Below, in pieces: positions 19,039-28,008 of a stretch of 64,000 nt of DNA. The stretch's first letter is position 1, and the number at the start of each line of letters is the position of its first letter. Origin of the DNA: Breznakibacter xylanolyticus (lineage in GTDB: Bacteria > Bacteroidota > Bacteroidia > Bacteroidales > Marinilabiliaceae); the NCBI RefSeq assembly GCF_003254275.1, contig NZ_QKZK01000008.1, forward strand, positions 1 through 64,000, written 5' to 3'. A program made the position numbers and the translations under genes. The notes beneath the pieces are model-generated. The model made no database searches and was not told where the DNA came from. It saw only the letters and a program-made list of their open reading frames with translations.

Positions 19039-19743
19039 TCACGCCAACCTGTATTGCTGCCTCCCAAGTTCGTTCATCGCAAATATTTCCCCCGGCGCCC
19101 CTCGGTTAATGACTCTTCCCTGGCGCAGGTGCAGCACGTGCGAAGCCAGGCGGCACACTTCGGCCGGGTCGTGGCTCACCATTAGGGTGATGGTGCCCAG
19201 CAGGCGGTGGGCTTTGGCGATTTCGTCCTGCAGCGACAGGCGCATGTCGTAGTCGAGGGCCGACAGGGGTTCGTCGAGCAGTAACAGGTGGGGCTGCGAG
19301 GCCAGAGCACGAGCCAGAGCCACGCGTTGTTTTTGTCCACCCGAGAGCTGATGCGGCTTGCGATTGGCCAATGCCCCCAGTTCAAAGCAGTCGATGAGGT
19401 GTTGCGCCGATGGTAGGTGGGGTGTGCGCTGGCCAAAGCGGATGTTCTCGAGCACCGTCATGTTGGGAAACAGGGCGTAGTCCTGAAACATGTAGCCCAC
19501 ATTGCGTTGCTGCGGGGGCAGGTGGATGCCCCGCCCGGCATCGAACCACACTGTGCCGTTGAATTCGATGCGCCCGGCATCGGGGCGGGTGAGGCCGGCC
19601 AAAATGCGCAGCAGGGTGGTTTTGCCCGATCCCGAATGGCCAAACAGTGCCGTGAGGCTGTGGGGGGCAATGGATTCGCAAATCCTCAGCGGGCGAATGC
19701 CCTCGGAGGTCATCATGTTTCGGTGAATGTCGATGTGTAGCAT
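19039..19743 (-). CDS. modC: Molybdate ABC transporter ATP-binding protein ModC
   Basis: A 234-residue ABC ATPase with Walker A GHSGSGKTT (35-43), signature LSGGQKQRVALARAL, Walker B LLLLDEPLSALD and the switch His in MVSHD. At 234 residues it lacks the C-terminal TOBE/mop domain of many ModC proteins, so it should not itself sense molybdate. It lies downstream of modB and modA on the same strand and beside nitrogenase genes, which fixes the substrate as most likely molybdate. The 193-bp gap to modB is filled by a dispersed hairpin repeat. Confidence 0.9.
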   Translation of the reverse strand: MLHIDIHRNMMTSEGIRPLRICESIAPHSLTALFGHSGSGKTTLLRILAGLTRPDAGRIEFNGTVWFDAGRGIHLPPQQRNVGYMFQDYALFPNMTVLENIRFGQRTPHLPSAQHLIDCFELGALANRKPHQLSGGQKQRVALARALASQPHLLLLDEPLSALDYDMRLSLQDEIAKAHRLLGTITLMVSHDPAEVCRLASHVLHLRQGRVINRGAPGEIFAMNELGRQQYRLA

Positions 19744-19769
19744 AGCAGTGAGGGATGGGGATTAACGAT

Positions 19770-19930
19770 TCAATGTCGTTGAGTTAGTGCGATTCATAGA
19801 TGAGACAAGAAGATGATTAGACCAAAGACAGATAGATTAGACTGAAGAGACGAAGAGAACGGATTTATATATCTGTTTTGATCTCATCATCTGTTTCATT
19901 GTCTGACATCTTTTTCTCTTCACTAAACGG
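19770..19930. repeat. Dispersed AGACAGAT/GAGAC hairpin repeat, copy in the mod operon
   Basis: Complementary arms rich in AGACAGATAGATTAGACT and TCATCATCTGTTT blocks lie between modB and modC. The block at about 19773-19796 (CAATGTCGTTGAGTTAGTGC) reappears inverted at about 57488-57512. It is the same family as at 27855, 41771, 57410, 59213 and 63570. Confidence 0.7.
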
Positions 19931-19936
19931 CATTGA

Positions 19937-20614
19937 TTAACGATTCTCTTTTTTGTGCATGGCGTTGATGCTGTAAATAACCGTGAGCAGCACCAGCGAG
20001 GCCACAAAGAGCACCAGTGAGTAGCGGTTAGCGCCGGCAAAGTTGAGGGTTTGCACCTCGTCGTAAATGGCGATGGAGGCCACGCGGGTTTCGCCCGGCA
20101 TGTTGCCCCCCACCATAATCACCACGCCAAATTCGCCAATGCAGTGGGCAAAAGTCATGGCCACGGCGGTGATGAGCGACGGCTTAATGTTGGGCAGGAT
20201 GACCCTGAAGAAGGTGGTCAGTCTCGATTTTCCCAGTGTGTAGGCGGCTTCGCGCAGACTCACGGGCAGTGCCGCCAGCCCGTTTTGCAGGGGCTGAATC
20301 ATAAAGGGCAGGCTAAACAGGACACTGGCAATGAGCACTCCCTCGAAGGTGAAGGCCAAGCGAATGTCGAACTGCTGTTGCAGCCAACGGCCGGGTGCAT
20401 GGTCGGGGCTGTAGGCCGTGAGCAGGTAAAAGCCCAGCACGGTGGGGGGCAGCACCATGGGCATGCTGATGAGTGCCTCAACCAGCGGTTTGAGGCGGAA
20501 GTTATAAAACGCCAGCAGGCAGGCCACCGTCATGCCCACCACCAGCAGGATGGCGGTGGTGAGCAGGGCCAGTTGACCCGTCAGGGCAAGGGTGTCGACA
20601 AATGCAGTGTCCAT
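19937..20614 (-). CDS. modB: Molybdate ABC transporter permease ModB
   Basis: A 225-residue inner-membrane permease with about five hydrophobic segments. The EAA loop that docks on the ATPase reads SLREAAYTLGKSRLTTFFRVILP. MPMVLPPTVLGFYLL is typical of ModB. The order modA-modB-modC on the minus strand and the 24-bp gap after modA indicate one transcript. It supplies molybdate for FeMo-cofactor. Confidence 0.92.
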   Translation of the reverse strand: MDTAFVDTLALTGQLALLTTAILLVVGMTVACLLAFYNFRLKPLVEALISMPMVLPPTVLGFYLLTAYSPDHAPGRWLQQQFDIRLAFTFEGVLIASVLFSLPFMIQPLQNGLAALPVSLREAAYTLGKSRLTTFFRVILPNIKPSLITAVAMTFAHCIGEFGVVIMVGGNMPGETRVASIAIYDEVQTLNFAGANRYSLVLFVASLVLLTVIYSINAMHKKENR

Positions 20615-20638
20615 GCGGTGGGGGTTTAAATGGGGTGA

Positions 20639-21382
20639 TTAGTGAGGCGTGGTGTAGCCGTATTTTTCCCAAAGGGGCTTCATCTTCGGGGAGAGCACGT
20701 ATTGAATAAATCGTTGCGTCTCGGGGTTGGCCACCGGGGTTTTGATGCGTACCAGCGACTGTTCGATGGGGGAGTGCAGCGACGTGTCAATCAGGTAATA
20801 GCGACCCTTGGCAGCCATCTCGGGCGAGAGCGCCAGCGATAGGGCAATGAAACCCACCTCGGCGTTGCCCGTGTAGGCAAATTGTGCTGTTTGGGTAATG
20901 TTTTCGCCATACACAATTTTGCCGGCCAGGCGTGTCATCAGGTTTTGCGCGGTGAACAGCTCGATGGTGCGGGTGCCGTAGGTGGCCACGTCGGGATTGG
21001 CCACAGCAATTTTTTTCACCCGGGTATCATCCAGCAGTGCCAGTCCTTTGCTTACATCCAGGGTGGTGCTGTACATCACCAGTTTGCCTTTGGCGTAAAT
21101 GATGGCATCGCCCACCGTAGCGCCACGTTGTTTGAGTTTGGCGGGGAAGTCGGTGTCGGCGCTCATAAACAGGTCGAAGGCCGCCCCGTTGAGGATTTGT
21201 TGCGACAGCTTGCCCGAACTGCCATAGGTAATCAGGATGTTGGTTTTGGGATGTTCAGCCAGGTAGGCGGTTTTAATGTCGTCCAACACAAATTTGAGGT
21301 TGGCCGCTGCGGCAATGTTCAGTTTTTGTGCCTGGGTGGTTATCCCAATGGCGATGAGGATGATGGTGATGATGGTTTTCAT
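20639..21382 (-). CDS. modA: Molybdate-binding protein ModA
   Basis: A 247-residue periplasmic solute-binding protein. I place the start at 21382 because MKTIITIILIAIGITTQAQ is a clean signal peptide there; the open frame upstream runs through a 28-bp palindromic repeat and is not coding. Family features: LNIAAAANLKFVLDDI, ITYGSSGKLSQQILNGAAFD and DLFMSADTDFP, the loops that cradle the oxyanion. It is first in the modABC operon and lies directly downstream of the ModE-like regulator gene. Confidence 0.9.
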   Translation of the reverse strand: MKTIITIILIAIGITTQAQKLNIAAAANLKFVLDDIKTAYLAEHPKTNILITYGSSGKLSQQILNGAAFDLFMSADTDFPAKLKQRGATVGDAIIYAKGKLVMYSTTLDVSKGLALLDDTRVKKIAVANPDVATYGTRTIELFTAQNLMTRLAGKIVYGENITQTAQFAYTGNAEVGFIALSLALSPEMAAKGRYYLIDTSLHSPIEQSLVRIKTPVANPETQRFIQYVLSPKMKPLWEKYGYTTPH

Positions 21383-21413
21383 GTTTGATGGTTTTTGTTT
21401 TGTTTTTTGGGGC

Positions 21414-21441
21414 GTAGAGACAGGGCATGCCCTGTCTCTAC
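21414..21441. repeat. 28-bp perfect palindrome (copy 1)
   Basis: The left half GTAGAGACAGGGCA is followed by its exact reverse complement. Identical copies occur at 32153 and 32437, and variant-core versions at 34021 and 36844. It sits in the modA leader. Confidence 0.9.
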
Positions 21442-21533
21442 ACCCCCCGCAACGCAATGCCCCCGTTATCAACCCAACAGAATAACGAATGATGAAAAAA
21501 AATGACCGTTGGGTCATTGATGAATGTTGCCTG

Positions 21534-21926
21534 TTATGAAAACAGGCAGTTGTTGAGTTGCCGGTTGCATTCCCTGAAGAATTCCATCAGTTCAATTTCC
21601 TTTTGGGCGTAGGTGTTGAGCAGTCGCAGCCCGTAAGAGCTTAGTTGGCATCCGCCGCCGTCGCGACCGCCTTTTTGCCGCAGCACAATGGGCATGGGCG
21701 AGAGGTGGTTCATGCGGTTGATGAGCGTCCAGGCGTGCTGGTACGACATTTTGAGGTTGCGAGCCGCTGCATTGATGGAGCCGTCCACAACAATTTGGTT
21801 GAGCAACCGATATTGTGTAGCCCCCATCAACAGTTCGTCTTTGCAGTAGATGGTGATAGAGCCATCCATGTTAAAGGCTTGTCGTTTGGTGCCGGGGGGG
21901 GTGAGGGGCTGGGGGTGTGCATTCAT
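21534..21926 (-). CDS. modE: ModE-like winged-helix regulator without molybdate-binding domain
   Basis: A 130-residue protein matching only the N-terminal LysR-type winged helix of ModE: INAAARNLKMSYQHAWTLINRMN, then LRQKGGRDGGGCQLSSYG. The molybdate-binding TOBE repeats are absent. The stretch before MDGSITIYC (Met at 21869) is low in complexity, and that Met may be the real start. It lies just upstream of modA on the same strand, so it probably regulates mod genes, perhaps by sensing through a partner. Confidence 0.8.
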   Translation of the reverse strand: MNAHPQPLTPPGTKRQAFNMDGSITIYCKDELLMGATQYRLLNQIVVDGSINAAARNLKMSYQHAWTLINRMNHLSPMPIVLRQKGGRDGGGCQLSSYGLRLLNTYAQKEIELMEFFRECNRQLNNCLFS

Positions 21927-22386
21927 GGTGGGGCGATGTTGGGTTTACACGTGGGGCGCTCATTAGTGGAGTCCTTGAGGTGGTGATGAATGTATTTCAA
22001 AGGGTGTGCCTTTTTGTTTAACTGTCATGAAATGAATGGCGTGGTAGTGTATGTGGTGGAACTAAGTGGACGGTGCATGCTACGTATAGGTAGGATTTTT
22101 GGGCCTGTCTACATTTTTGTGGGTTTTTGATGCTGCGGTGGGATGTGCGACATGGGGGGGAATGGGAGATAATTGGTTTTTGATGGATGGTTTGAGGTGG
22201 GGTGGGTATGAGGCGTGTTTTTTTTGGGTGGAGATGTGTGTTTTGAGGGGGTGTAATCTAAAATCATTATAAATTTCCCATAAAGCCCGGGTGTGGTGGT
22301 GGGGTTGTTTTGATTTGATATAGTTTTGTGATGTAGAGTTTCTTTTTGAAAGTAAAAGAAAGTTAAAAGCATTAAAATTGTAAATC
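21927..22386. other. Intergenic region ahead of nifA
   Basis: 460 bases between the divergent modE-like and nifA genes. The stretch is G-rich on the plus strand (runs such as TGGGGGGGAATGG) with an AT-rich last 60 bases. I see no open gene, no clear sigma54 element and no hairpin terminator. It should hold the promoters of both regulators. Confidence 0.5.
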
Positions 22387-23958
22387 ATGCCCGATTTTTT
22401 TGAACCTGTTGATGAGAATTGTTATGGGGTGAAGGAGTTGAACCTCTTGCTCGAGTTTAGCGATTTGCTGAGCAATAAGGAGATTGATCTGAACCGGGTC
22501 ATCGGGCTGTTGGGGCAACACATCATGGCCGAGCGGATGATTTTAACCATCCTCAATCGCGAGAGCGCCCGCATCTTTATCGAGGGCACTTATGGCATCC
22601 CCGAGAGCGAAACCGCCGAAGTAATTTACAAGCTGGGCGAGGGGGTGGTCGGGTCGGTGATTAAAACCGGCGAAACGGTGTTTATTCCCAGTATTGCCGA
22701 TTCCAAACTGTTTCTCAATCGCACGCACTCACCCACCTCGGTCGATGGGGTGGCCGTATCGTTTGTGTGTGTGCCCATTCGTTATAAAGATGAGGTGATT
22801 GGCACCCTCAGTTTTCATAAGGCCTACAGGCGGCTGCAGGCTTATGCCGAACATGCCCGTTTGCTCAAAATTGTGGGGTCGATGATTGGTCGTGCCGTGC
22901 GACGCAAGCAGGAGTATGCCGAGGAGATGGAGCAGCTGCGCTCGGAGAACAGCCAGTTGCGCGGTCAGCTTAAGGAGCGCATCAAGCCCGACTACATCAA
23001 GGGCAACTCGGGTAAGATGAACGAGGTGTTTGCACTCATCGACAGCGTGGCCTCCACCGATGCCACGGTGCTCATTCGCGGCGAGAGTGGGGTGGGAAAG
23101 GAGCTCATTGCCGATGCCATTCATTATAATAGCACGCGCAAGGCCATGCCGTTCATCAAGGTGAATTGTGCGGCATTGCCCGAGAACCTGATCGAGAGTG
23201 AGCTCTTTGGGCACGAAAAGGGTGCGTTTACGGGTGCTAGCAACGTGCGCATTGGTCGTTTTGAAGCGGCCGATGGTGGCACCATTTTCCTTGACGAATT
23301 TGGCGAGATTCCCCTCTCCACCCAGGTGAAGCTGTTGCGGGTGTTGCAACAGCGCGAAATTGAGCGCGTGGGCAGCACCAAGCCCATTCTGGTGAATGTG
23401 CGCATCATCTGCGCCACCAACCGCAACCTCGAAAAGCTCATTGCCAGCGGAGAGTTTCGCGAGGATTTGTATTATCGCATCAACGTGTTTCCGTTGTATG
23501 TGCCCTCGTTGCGCGAGCGCATCAACGACATTCCCGTGCTCACCGATTTCTTTATCGACAAATTCAACAAACGTCACGGCAAAAACATCAAGCGCATCAC
23601 TTCTATGGCCATCGACATGCTGATGGTGTATCACTGGCCGGGCAACATCCGCGAACTGGAGAACTGCGTTGAACGAGCTTGCATTCTGTGCAACGATGGC
23701 GTCATCAGGGCGCACAACCTGCCGCCCACGCTGCAAACGGCCGCATCGAGCAAGACGGGCGAAACCGGAACGCTGGAAATGATTCTCGAGAAACACGAAA
23801 AGCAAATCATCATCGACGCCCTGGTGTCGACCAAGGGCAACATGGTGAAGGCCGCCACCCTGCTGGGCATCACTGAGCGAATGATGGGCATCCGCATCAA
23901 AAAATATGACATCGACCCCAAGCGCTTCAAGACCAAACATATCGAGGAGGGGGGCTGA
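22387..23958 (+). CDS. nifA: NifA-type sigma54-dependent activator
   Basis: A 523-residue activator. GAF domain (about 20-165), short coiled linker ([15 protein letters not shown]), then the AAA+ domain with Walker A GESGVGKE (232-239), the sigma54-contacting loop GAFTGA (279-284) and Walker [10 protein letters not shown] Fis-type HTH at the end ([19 protein letters not shown]) binds enhancers. It would switch on the nif promoters with -24/-12 elements listed below. Cysteines at CVERACILC just after the AAA+ core are noteworthy but do not match the classic oxygen-sensing spacing. Position beside mod and nif genes supports NifA over other enhancer-binding proteins. Confidence 0.88.
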   Translation: MPDFFEPVDENCYGVKELNLLLEFSDLLSNKEIDLNRVIGLLGQHIMAERMILTILNRESARIFIEGTYGIPESETAEVIYKLGEGVVGSVIKTGETVFIPSIADSKLFLNRTHSPTSVDGVAVSFVCVPIRYKDEVIGTLSFHKAYRRLQAYAEHARLLKIVGSMIGRAVRRKQEYAEEMEQLRSENSQLRGQLKERIKPDYIKGNSGKMNEVFALIDSVASTDATVLIRGESGVGKELIADAIHYNSTRKAMPFIKVNCAALPENLIESELFGHEKGAFTGASNVRIGRFEAADGGTIFLDEFGEIPLSTQVKLLRVLQQREIERVGSTKPILVNVRIICATNRNLEKLIASGEFREDLYYRINVFPLYVPSLRERINDIPVLTDFFIDKFNKRHGKNIKRITSMAIDMLMVYHWPGNIRELENCVERACILCNDGVIRAHNLPPTLQTAASSKTGETGTLEMILEKHEKQIIIDALVSTKGNMVKAATLLGITERMMGIRIKKYDIDPKRFKTKHIEEGG

Positions 23959-24093
23959 TTTTTTGTGTCCGCCGGCTAAAGCTGGCGGCAATTCATCTGG
24001 CGACAATTCATCTGACTATTTGTCTAAATGCTTTTTTCAGATGTTGAATGAATCTTACCTTTGCCATTCTTCCAGGCTCGGGATGATGCTATA

Positions 24094-24140
24094 AAGTCTT
24101 GCGTCTTGATACTTATGTCTTGATACTCCCATCTTAATAC
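24094..24140. repeat. TTGATACT-type dispersed repeat
   Basis: CTTGCGTCTTGATACTTATG and a following TCTTGATACTC block. A longer inverted counterpart lies at 35462-35556 between nifN and nifB. Confidence 0.6.
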
Positions 24141-24149
24141 AACTACACA

Positions 24150-24620
24150 ATGCCCCTCATTGACTTTCTGTTTTGCGACTACGAAAATCCCACGCATTTG
24201 CAAGAGCTGGCGCGCATGCTCAATCACTACATGGCCGACCCCATGGGCGGGGCCGAGCCACTCAATAAACTTCAACAGCTGCGCCTGGTAGATGGGCTGG
24301 CCAATCATCCGGCGTCGTTTGTGTTGTTTGTCACGGTTGATGATCAAGTCGCCGGCATGGCCACATGTTTTATCAATTTTTCCACCTTTAGGGTCAAACC
24401 CTACATCAATGTGCACGACATTGTGGTGGATACCCGTTATCGTGGTCAGGGGTTGGGACGGCAACTGATGCAGCGCATCATCGACATTGCCGCCGAGCGC
24501 GACTATTGCAAGGTGACCCTCGAAGTGCGCGACGACAATTTCGTGGCTCAGTCGCTCTATCGCAGCCTGGGGTTTGATGAGTGTGAGCCCAGAATGTATT
24601 TTTGGCAGAAGGTGCTGTAG
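24150..24620 (+). CDS. GNAT-family N-acetyltransferase
   Basis: A 156-residue single GNAT domain. The acetyl-CoA pyrophosphate-binding motif A is VVDTRYRGQGLGRQLMQRII (Q/RxxGxG/A form), preceded by beta strands INVHDIVV and followed by CKVTLEVRDDNFVAQSLYRSLGF, the motif B region. No membrane segment or fused domain. It lies between nifA and the nif accessory operon but has no obvious nif-type promoter; the substrate cannot be read from sequence. Confidence 0.85.
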   Translation: MPLIDFLFCDYENPTHLQELARMLNHYMADPMGGAEPLNKLQQLRLVDGLANHPASFVLFVTVDDQVAGMATCFINFSTFRVKPYINVHDIVVDTRYRGQGLGRQLMQRIIDIAAERDYCKVTLEVRDDNFVAQSLYRSLGFDECEPRMYFWQKVL

Positions 24621-24904
24621 TGAAGCAAAGTCCCCTGAAAGCCCCCCTAAATCCCCTGAAGGGGGACTTTGGGTTTGTTTCGTCTTTAATTGCTTTATTA
24701 GGTTTGTTTTGCACTTCTTTCCTCAGGCACTTTGTCGCTTTCTTCCTTTGCTGCTTCTCTTTTGCACTCTCCTCCTTTGCCACTTTGCTACTTTCCTCCT
24801 TTCCCCCCTCCCCGTCATTTTTACTCATTTTTCCCTACCTAAATGTAGTGCGTAAGATGAGGGGGTGTTTGTTAAGTGGTAGACATTCAGGTGTTAGTGT
24901 GTTG
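24621..24904. repeat. Intergenic low-complexity repeats
   Basis: CCCCCTAAATCCCCTGAAGG with its complementary GGGGGACTTT (a C/G hairpin also seen near 46090), then a pyrimidine-rich run of TTTGCCACTTTGCTACTTTCC-type words to about 24835. Relatives of that run occur at 41907 and 46150. No gene is supported here. Confidence 0.6.
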
Positions 24905-24920
24905 TGGTACGGCGTTTGTT
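24905..24920 (+). promoter_or_regulatory. Sigma54 promoter of the nif accessory operon
   Basis: TGGTACG-GCGT-TTGTT fits the -24/-12 pattern TGGCACG-N4-TTGCW closely and lies 34 bp before the start at 24954. It is the best -12 element of the four found in this window. Confidence 0.65.
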
Positions 24921-24953
24921 TTATCGGCATCAGTAACCCTAAAGCACGAAATT

Positions 24954-25355
24954 ATGAAAGTCGTTATTCCCGTCATCGACAAAAATGCCCAGCGATACAC
25001 CATTGCCGATGGTTTTAGCGAAACCGAGTGCATCTGTATTTACGACACGCACGACAATGATGTGGTGTGGCTCGAGAAGCGCTCCATCAGTCAGGACATG
25101 AGCGAGCTGCTGCCCGAGCTGGCACGCAACCAAATGACTCACATCATCACCCGATCGGTGCAGCCCATGGCTTTGAGTGTGCTTACGCGCAGTGGTTTCT
25201 CGGTGTTCAAGTCGATGGGCGACAACTTGTTTCTCAATCTCGAGTTGTTCAATCGTGAGTGTCTGCCCATTTTCAATATGAACGCGGCGATGCTCAATGC
25301 TTCGTCATGTGGCGGCGCCTGCAGTACCTGCCGGTCGGCCGACTGTAAAAACTGA
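24954..25355 (+). CDS. NifX/NafY-type FeMo-cofactor-binding protein with Cys-rich tail
   Basis: A 133-residue single-domain member of the dinitrogenase iron-molybdenum cofactor family (NifX, NafY and the NifB C-terminus): MKVVIPVIDKNAQRYTIADG, then YDTHDNDVVW and IITRSVQPMALSVLTRSG. The Met at 24954 is chosen because the family starts with this strand and a sigma54 element lies just upstream. The tail SSCGGACSTCRSADC has four cysteines in 13 residues and could hold a metal cluster; that tail is not part of the usual domain. Likely role: binding or carrying NifB-co or FeMo-co. Confidence 0.8.
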   Translation: MKVVIPVIDKNAQRYTIADGFSETECICIYDTHDNDVVWLEKRSISQDMSELLPELARNQMTHIITRSVQPMALSVLTRSGFSVFKSMGDNLFLNLELFNRECLPIFNMNAAMLNASSCGGACSTCRSADCKN

Positions 25356-25382
25356 TTGAACCACCTTAAAAACCATTTCACC

Positions 25383-25622
25383 ATGTCCATTGCCAATGCC
25401 ATGACGTTCATTAAGAATGTCGAAACCAACAAGTCGCTGCGCAAGGCTTGCTATGCCTGCAAAAGCAAAGATGAGTTGCTGGCCATGCTGGCCGGCCAAA
25501 AAATGGCCTTCTCGCAGTTTGAGTTCGATGAGGCCGTGAATGTGATGCTTTTTAAGTGTCAAAGTTACGAGCAGGCCGACTCGGTGAAGCAGACCGAGGT
25601 TTGGTTCAGCCTTTTTAGATGA
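25383..25622 (+). CDS. Nif11-like domain protein
   Basis: A 79-residue protein starting at 25383 (MSIANAMTFIKNVETNKSLR). The pattern (small start, hydrophobic helix, LRKACYACKSKDELLAMLAG, EFDEAVNVM) matches the Nif11 domain, named for a small nitrogen-fixation protein and also used as a leader in some RiPP precursors. No core peptide follows the domain, and no RiPP enzyme is nearby, so the ancestral nif-associated role is more likely. It starts 27 bp after the NifX-like gene and probably shares its transcript. Confidence 0.65.
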   Translation: MSIANAMTFIKNVETNKSLRKACYACKSKDELLAMLAGQKMAFSQFEFDEAVNVMLFKCQSYEQADSVKQTEVWFSLFR

Positions 25623-25655
25623 ATGCCATCCATCCATCCATTAAAATCAACTCTC

Positions 25656-26006
25656 ATGATACACGACACATTATCTGCCGCACCCCTTTCGGGGCAACCG
25701 GTTCGCTTTAATAACCTCGACAAGGTTCGCTTTATCATCAAAGATGCCACCAGCCTGGATGTGGCTTATGCTTACGACGATTTGGTGTTTGCCGAAAATG
25801 CCGTCTTCATCCTGCAATTCGACCCGCTGGATACCCGTGCCTATTTTTGCTATTTCAATGCCGACTGTCATGAGGCCAATCGGGTGGCCTTGATGGCCAG
25901 TCTGCATGCTTCGGCCGAGCTTAACGCCGCATCTATCACTTATAAGGGGCAGTTTGAGCTGTTGATGAACGGGCAGGAGGATACTTTTGGTGTGCGCTTT
26001 TTTTAA
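25656..26006 (+). CDS. Conserved-looking nif-island protein of unknown function
   Basis: A 116-residue soluble protein from the Met at 25656 (MIHDTLSAAPL). It is third in the sigma54-driven operon, 33 bp after the Nif11-like gene. It looks like a compact alpha/beta domain with alternating strands (VRFIIKDAT, AVFILQFDPLD, RAYFCYFNADC) and a final strand EDTFGVRFF. Two cysteines (YFCYFNADC) are close together. I do not recognise the family; operon position suggests a role tied to nitrogenase maturation or control. Confidence 0.65.
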   Translation: MIHDTLSAAPLSGQPVRFNNLDKVRFIIKDATSLDVAYAYDDLVFAENAVFILQFDPLDTRAYFCYFNADCHEANRVALMASLHASAELNAASITYKGQFELLMNGQEDTFGVRFF

Positions 26007-26032
26007 TATGAATGTTTGAATATTTGCCGTTG

Positions 26033-26064
26033 AAAAAGGGTGCCGCATGCGGCACCCTTTTTTT
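26033..26064. terminator. Strong bidirectional terminator
   Basis: AAAAAGGGTGCCGCATGC and its mirror form a perfect stem closing the accessory operon, followed by T8. It lies between convergent genes and could stop both transcripts. Confidence 0.85.
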
Positions 26065-26080
26065 GTTGTTGATTTGGTTT

Positions 26081-26113
26081 AAACCTTCGGGGTTTTTAAA
26101 ACCCCGAAGGTTT
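26081..26113. repeat. Intergenic palindrome
   Basis: AAACCTTCGGGGTTT, a five-base loop, then ACCCCGAAGGTTT. A second hairpin next to the terminator at 26033. Confidence 0.7.
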
Positions 26114-26128
26114 GAACCATCAATGCAA

Positions 26129-26551
26129 TTAACCCAATGAATTTATTCTTTTTTCGACCAACGCTTTTATTTCGCCAATGCCGGTGATCATTTGTTCGAT
26201 GTCGGCATCGGTGGGGGTGCGGTAGCCAAAGCCTTCGAGAGAGCAGATGGCTTCAAATTTGCCCACCAAAATGCAGGTTTGTTTCATGGTGTCGGTCAGT
26301 TCGGGCTCCACGGCTTTAGTTTCGTTGAACAGGGCTTGCGGCATGTGGTGTTCGGCGTGTTGGTCGTAGCTGGCCAGCAGACCCACGAAGTATTTCTCAA
26401 CGCACATCACGGCCATGTTGTAGCGCAAATCGTTGTTGAATCGTTTGGAGCTGGTGAGGCCGCGCAGCAGAGCCATGTAGTAGCCGTTGGCATATTCTAT
26501 GCAGTCGGTGGCCAGTTTTTTCATTTCGAGGTCTGTGGTGAGTGTTTCCAT
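26129..26551 (-). CDS. HEPN-like nif-associated protein
   Basis: A 140-residue all-helical protein (METLTTDLEMKKLATDCIEY). The pattern YNMAVMCVEKYFVGLLASYD, then HAEHHMPQAL and KFEAICSLEGFGYRTPTDAD resembles HEPN-fold domains, but the RNase motif RxxxxH typical of HEPN toxins is not evident. It lies alone on the minus strand between the accessory operon and nifH, with a sigma54-like element about 218 bp upstream facing it. A small-molecule-binding or cell-size role is only a guess; the promoter argues it is expressed with nif genes. Confidence 0.6.
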   Translation of the reverse strand: METLTTDLEMKKLATDCIEYANGYYMALLRGLTSSKRFNNDLRYNMAVMCVEKYFVGLLASYDQHAEHHMPQALFNETKAVEPELTDTMKQTCILVGKFEAICSLEGFGYRTPTDADIEQMITGIGEIKALVEKRINSLG

Positions 26552-26768
26552 AATTGTGCGTTTTAGTAGGTGAATGATGCGTCAGGGGAAAGCCTGTGAG
26601 GGCATCAATGCAAATGGCATACCGAAAACAGGATGGCGGTGTGTTTGTGTGGGGGTGCCCTCTTGTTTGTGAGGGGGTAATGTGTGGTAAATGTGTGTCT
26701 ATTGCGCACTTGACCCTGTATTGATAAGGGTGATTGGTTGAAATTAACTTGAAATGACCGATGATGCC

Positions 26769-26784
26769 AAAAAATACCGTGCCA
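26769..26784 (-). promoter_or_regulatory. Sigma54-like promoter facing the HEPN-like gene
   Basis: On the minus strand TGGCACG-GTAT-TTTTT: a perfect -24 half with a weak -12 half. It leaves a leader of roughly 200 bases before the gene at 26551. Confidence 0.45.
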
Positions 26785-26966
26785 AACTTCTCTTGTAAAG
26801 CTACATTAATGTAGGACACCCCCCGGGGAGGTACATATTTGTAAAGGTTTGAAATCCCTTAGTACCCCCATTAGATTATAATCATTCTTGATAAAAAACA
26901 TATAAATCTGAAAAAGAACCCCTTTGATGATGGGGTGGTGTGAATTTGAAAAGGTGTATTTCGGTT

Positions 26967-26982
26967 TGGCATGGTTGTTTCT
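26967..26982 (+). promoter_or_regulatory. Sigma54-like promoter of nifH
   Basis: TGGCATG-GTTG-TTTCT, ending 39 bases before the nifH start. The -24 half is good and the -12 half weak. The TGTGTGGTAAATGT word at 26680-26693 recurs at 32587 just above the nifE promoter and could be an activator site. The rest of 26552-27021 has no gene. Confidence 0.5.
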
Positions 26983-27000
26983 ATACCCTTGTCAGGTTAA

Positions 27001-27846
<846 letters not shown>

Positions 27847-27854
27847 CAAACGGC

Positions 27855-27958
27855 GAAGAGCGATGATTGGGTTCCGGACAGACGGACAAGACAAAAAAAC
27901 GGATGCTCTATTCTTGATTTATCTTCTCTGTCTGTTTTCCGCGCCAATCATCGTCTTC
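27855..27958. repeat. Long hairpin between nifH and nifI1
   Basis: GAAGAGCGATGATTGG (27855-27870) pairs with CCAATCATCGTCTTC (27944-27958) apart from one bulge, enclosing GACAGACGG and CTGTCTG blocks of the dispersed AGACAGAT family. On the transcript it could cap the nifH message and make it outlast the downstream genes. Confidence 0.7.
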
Positions 27959-27996
27959 CCTCACAATCATCAATTCATTGTCCATAAAAAGTAAAA

Positions 27997-28008
27997 GGAG
28001 GAAACCCT
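27997..28008 (+). promoter_or_regulatory. Strong Shine-Dalgarno of nifI1
   Basis: AAAGGAGG followed by AAACCCT and ATG. Canonical spacing; unusual because the surface and housekeeping genes of this window largely lack such sites. Confidence 0.75.

Noticed and set aside
22729-24006. A 425-residue open frame opposite nifA
   Set aside because: Antisense shadow caused by codon bias; the plus strand has all AAA+ motifs.
25383-25622. RiPP precursor with a Nif11 leader
   Set aside because: The protein ends right after the domain with no core peptide, and no lanthipeptide or maturase gene is present.
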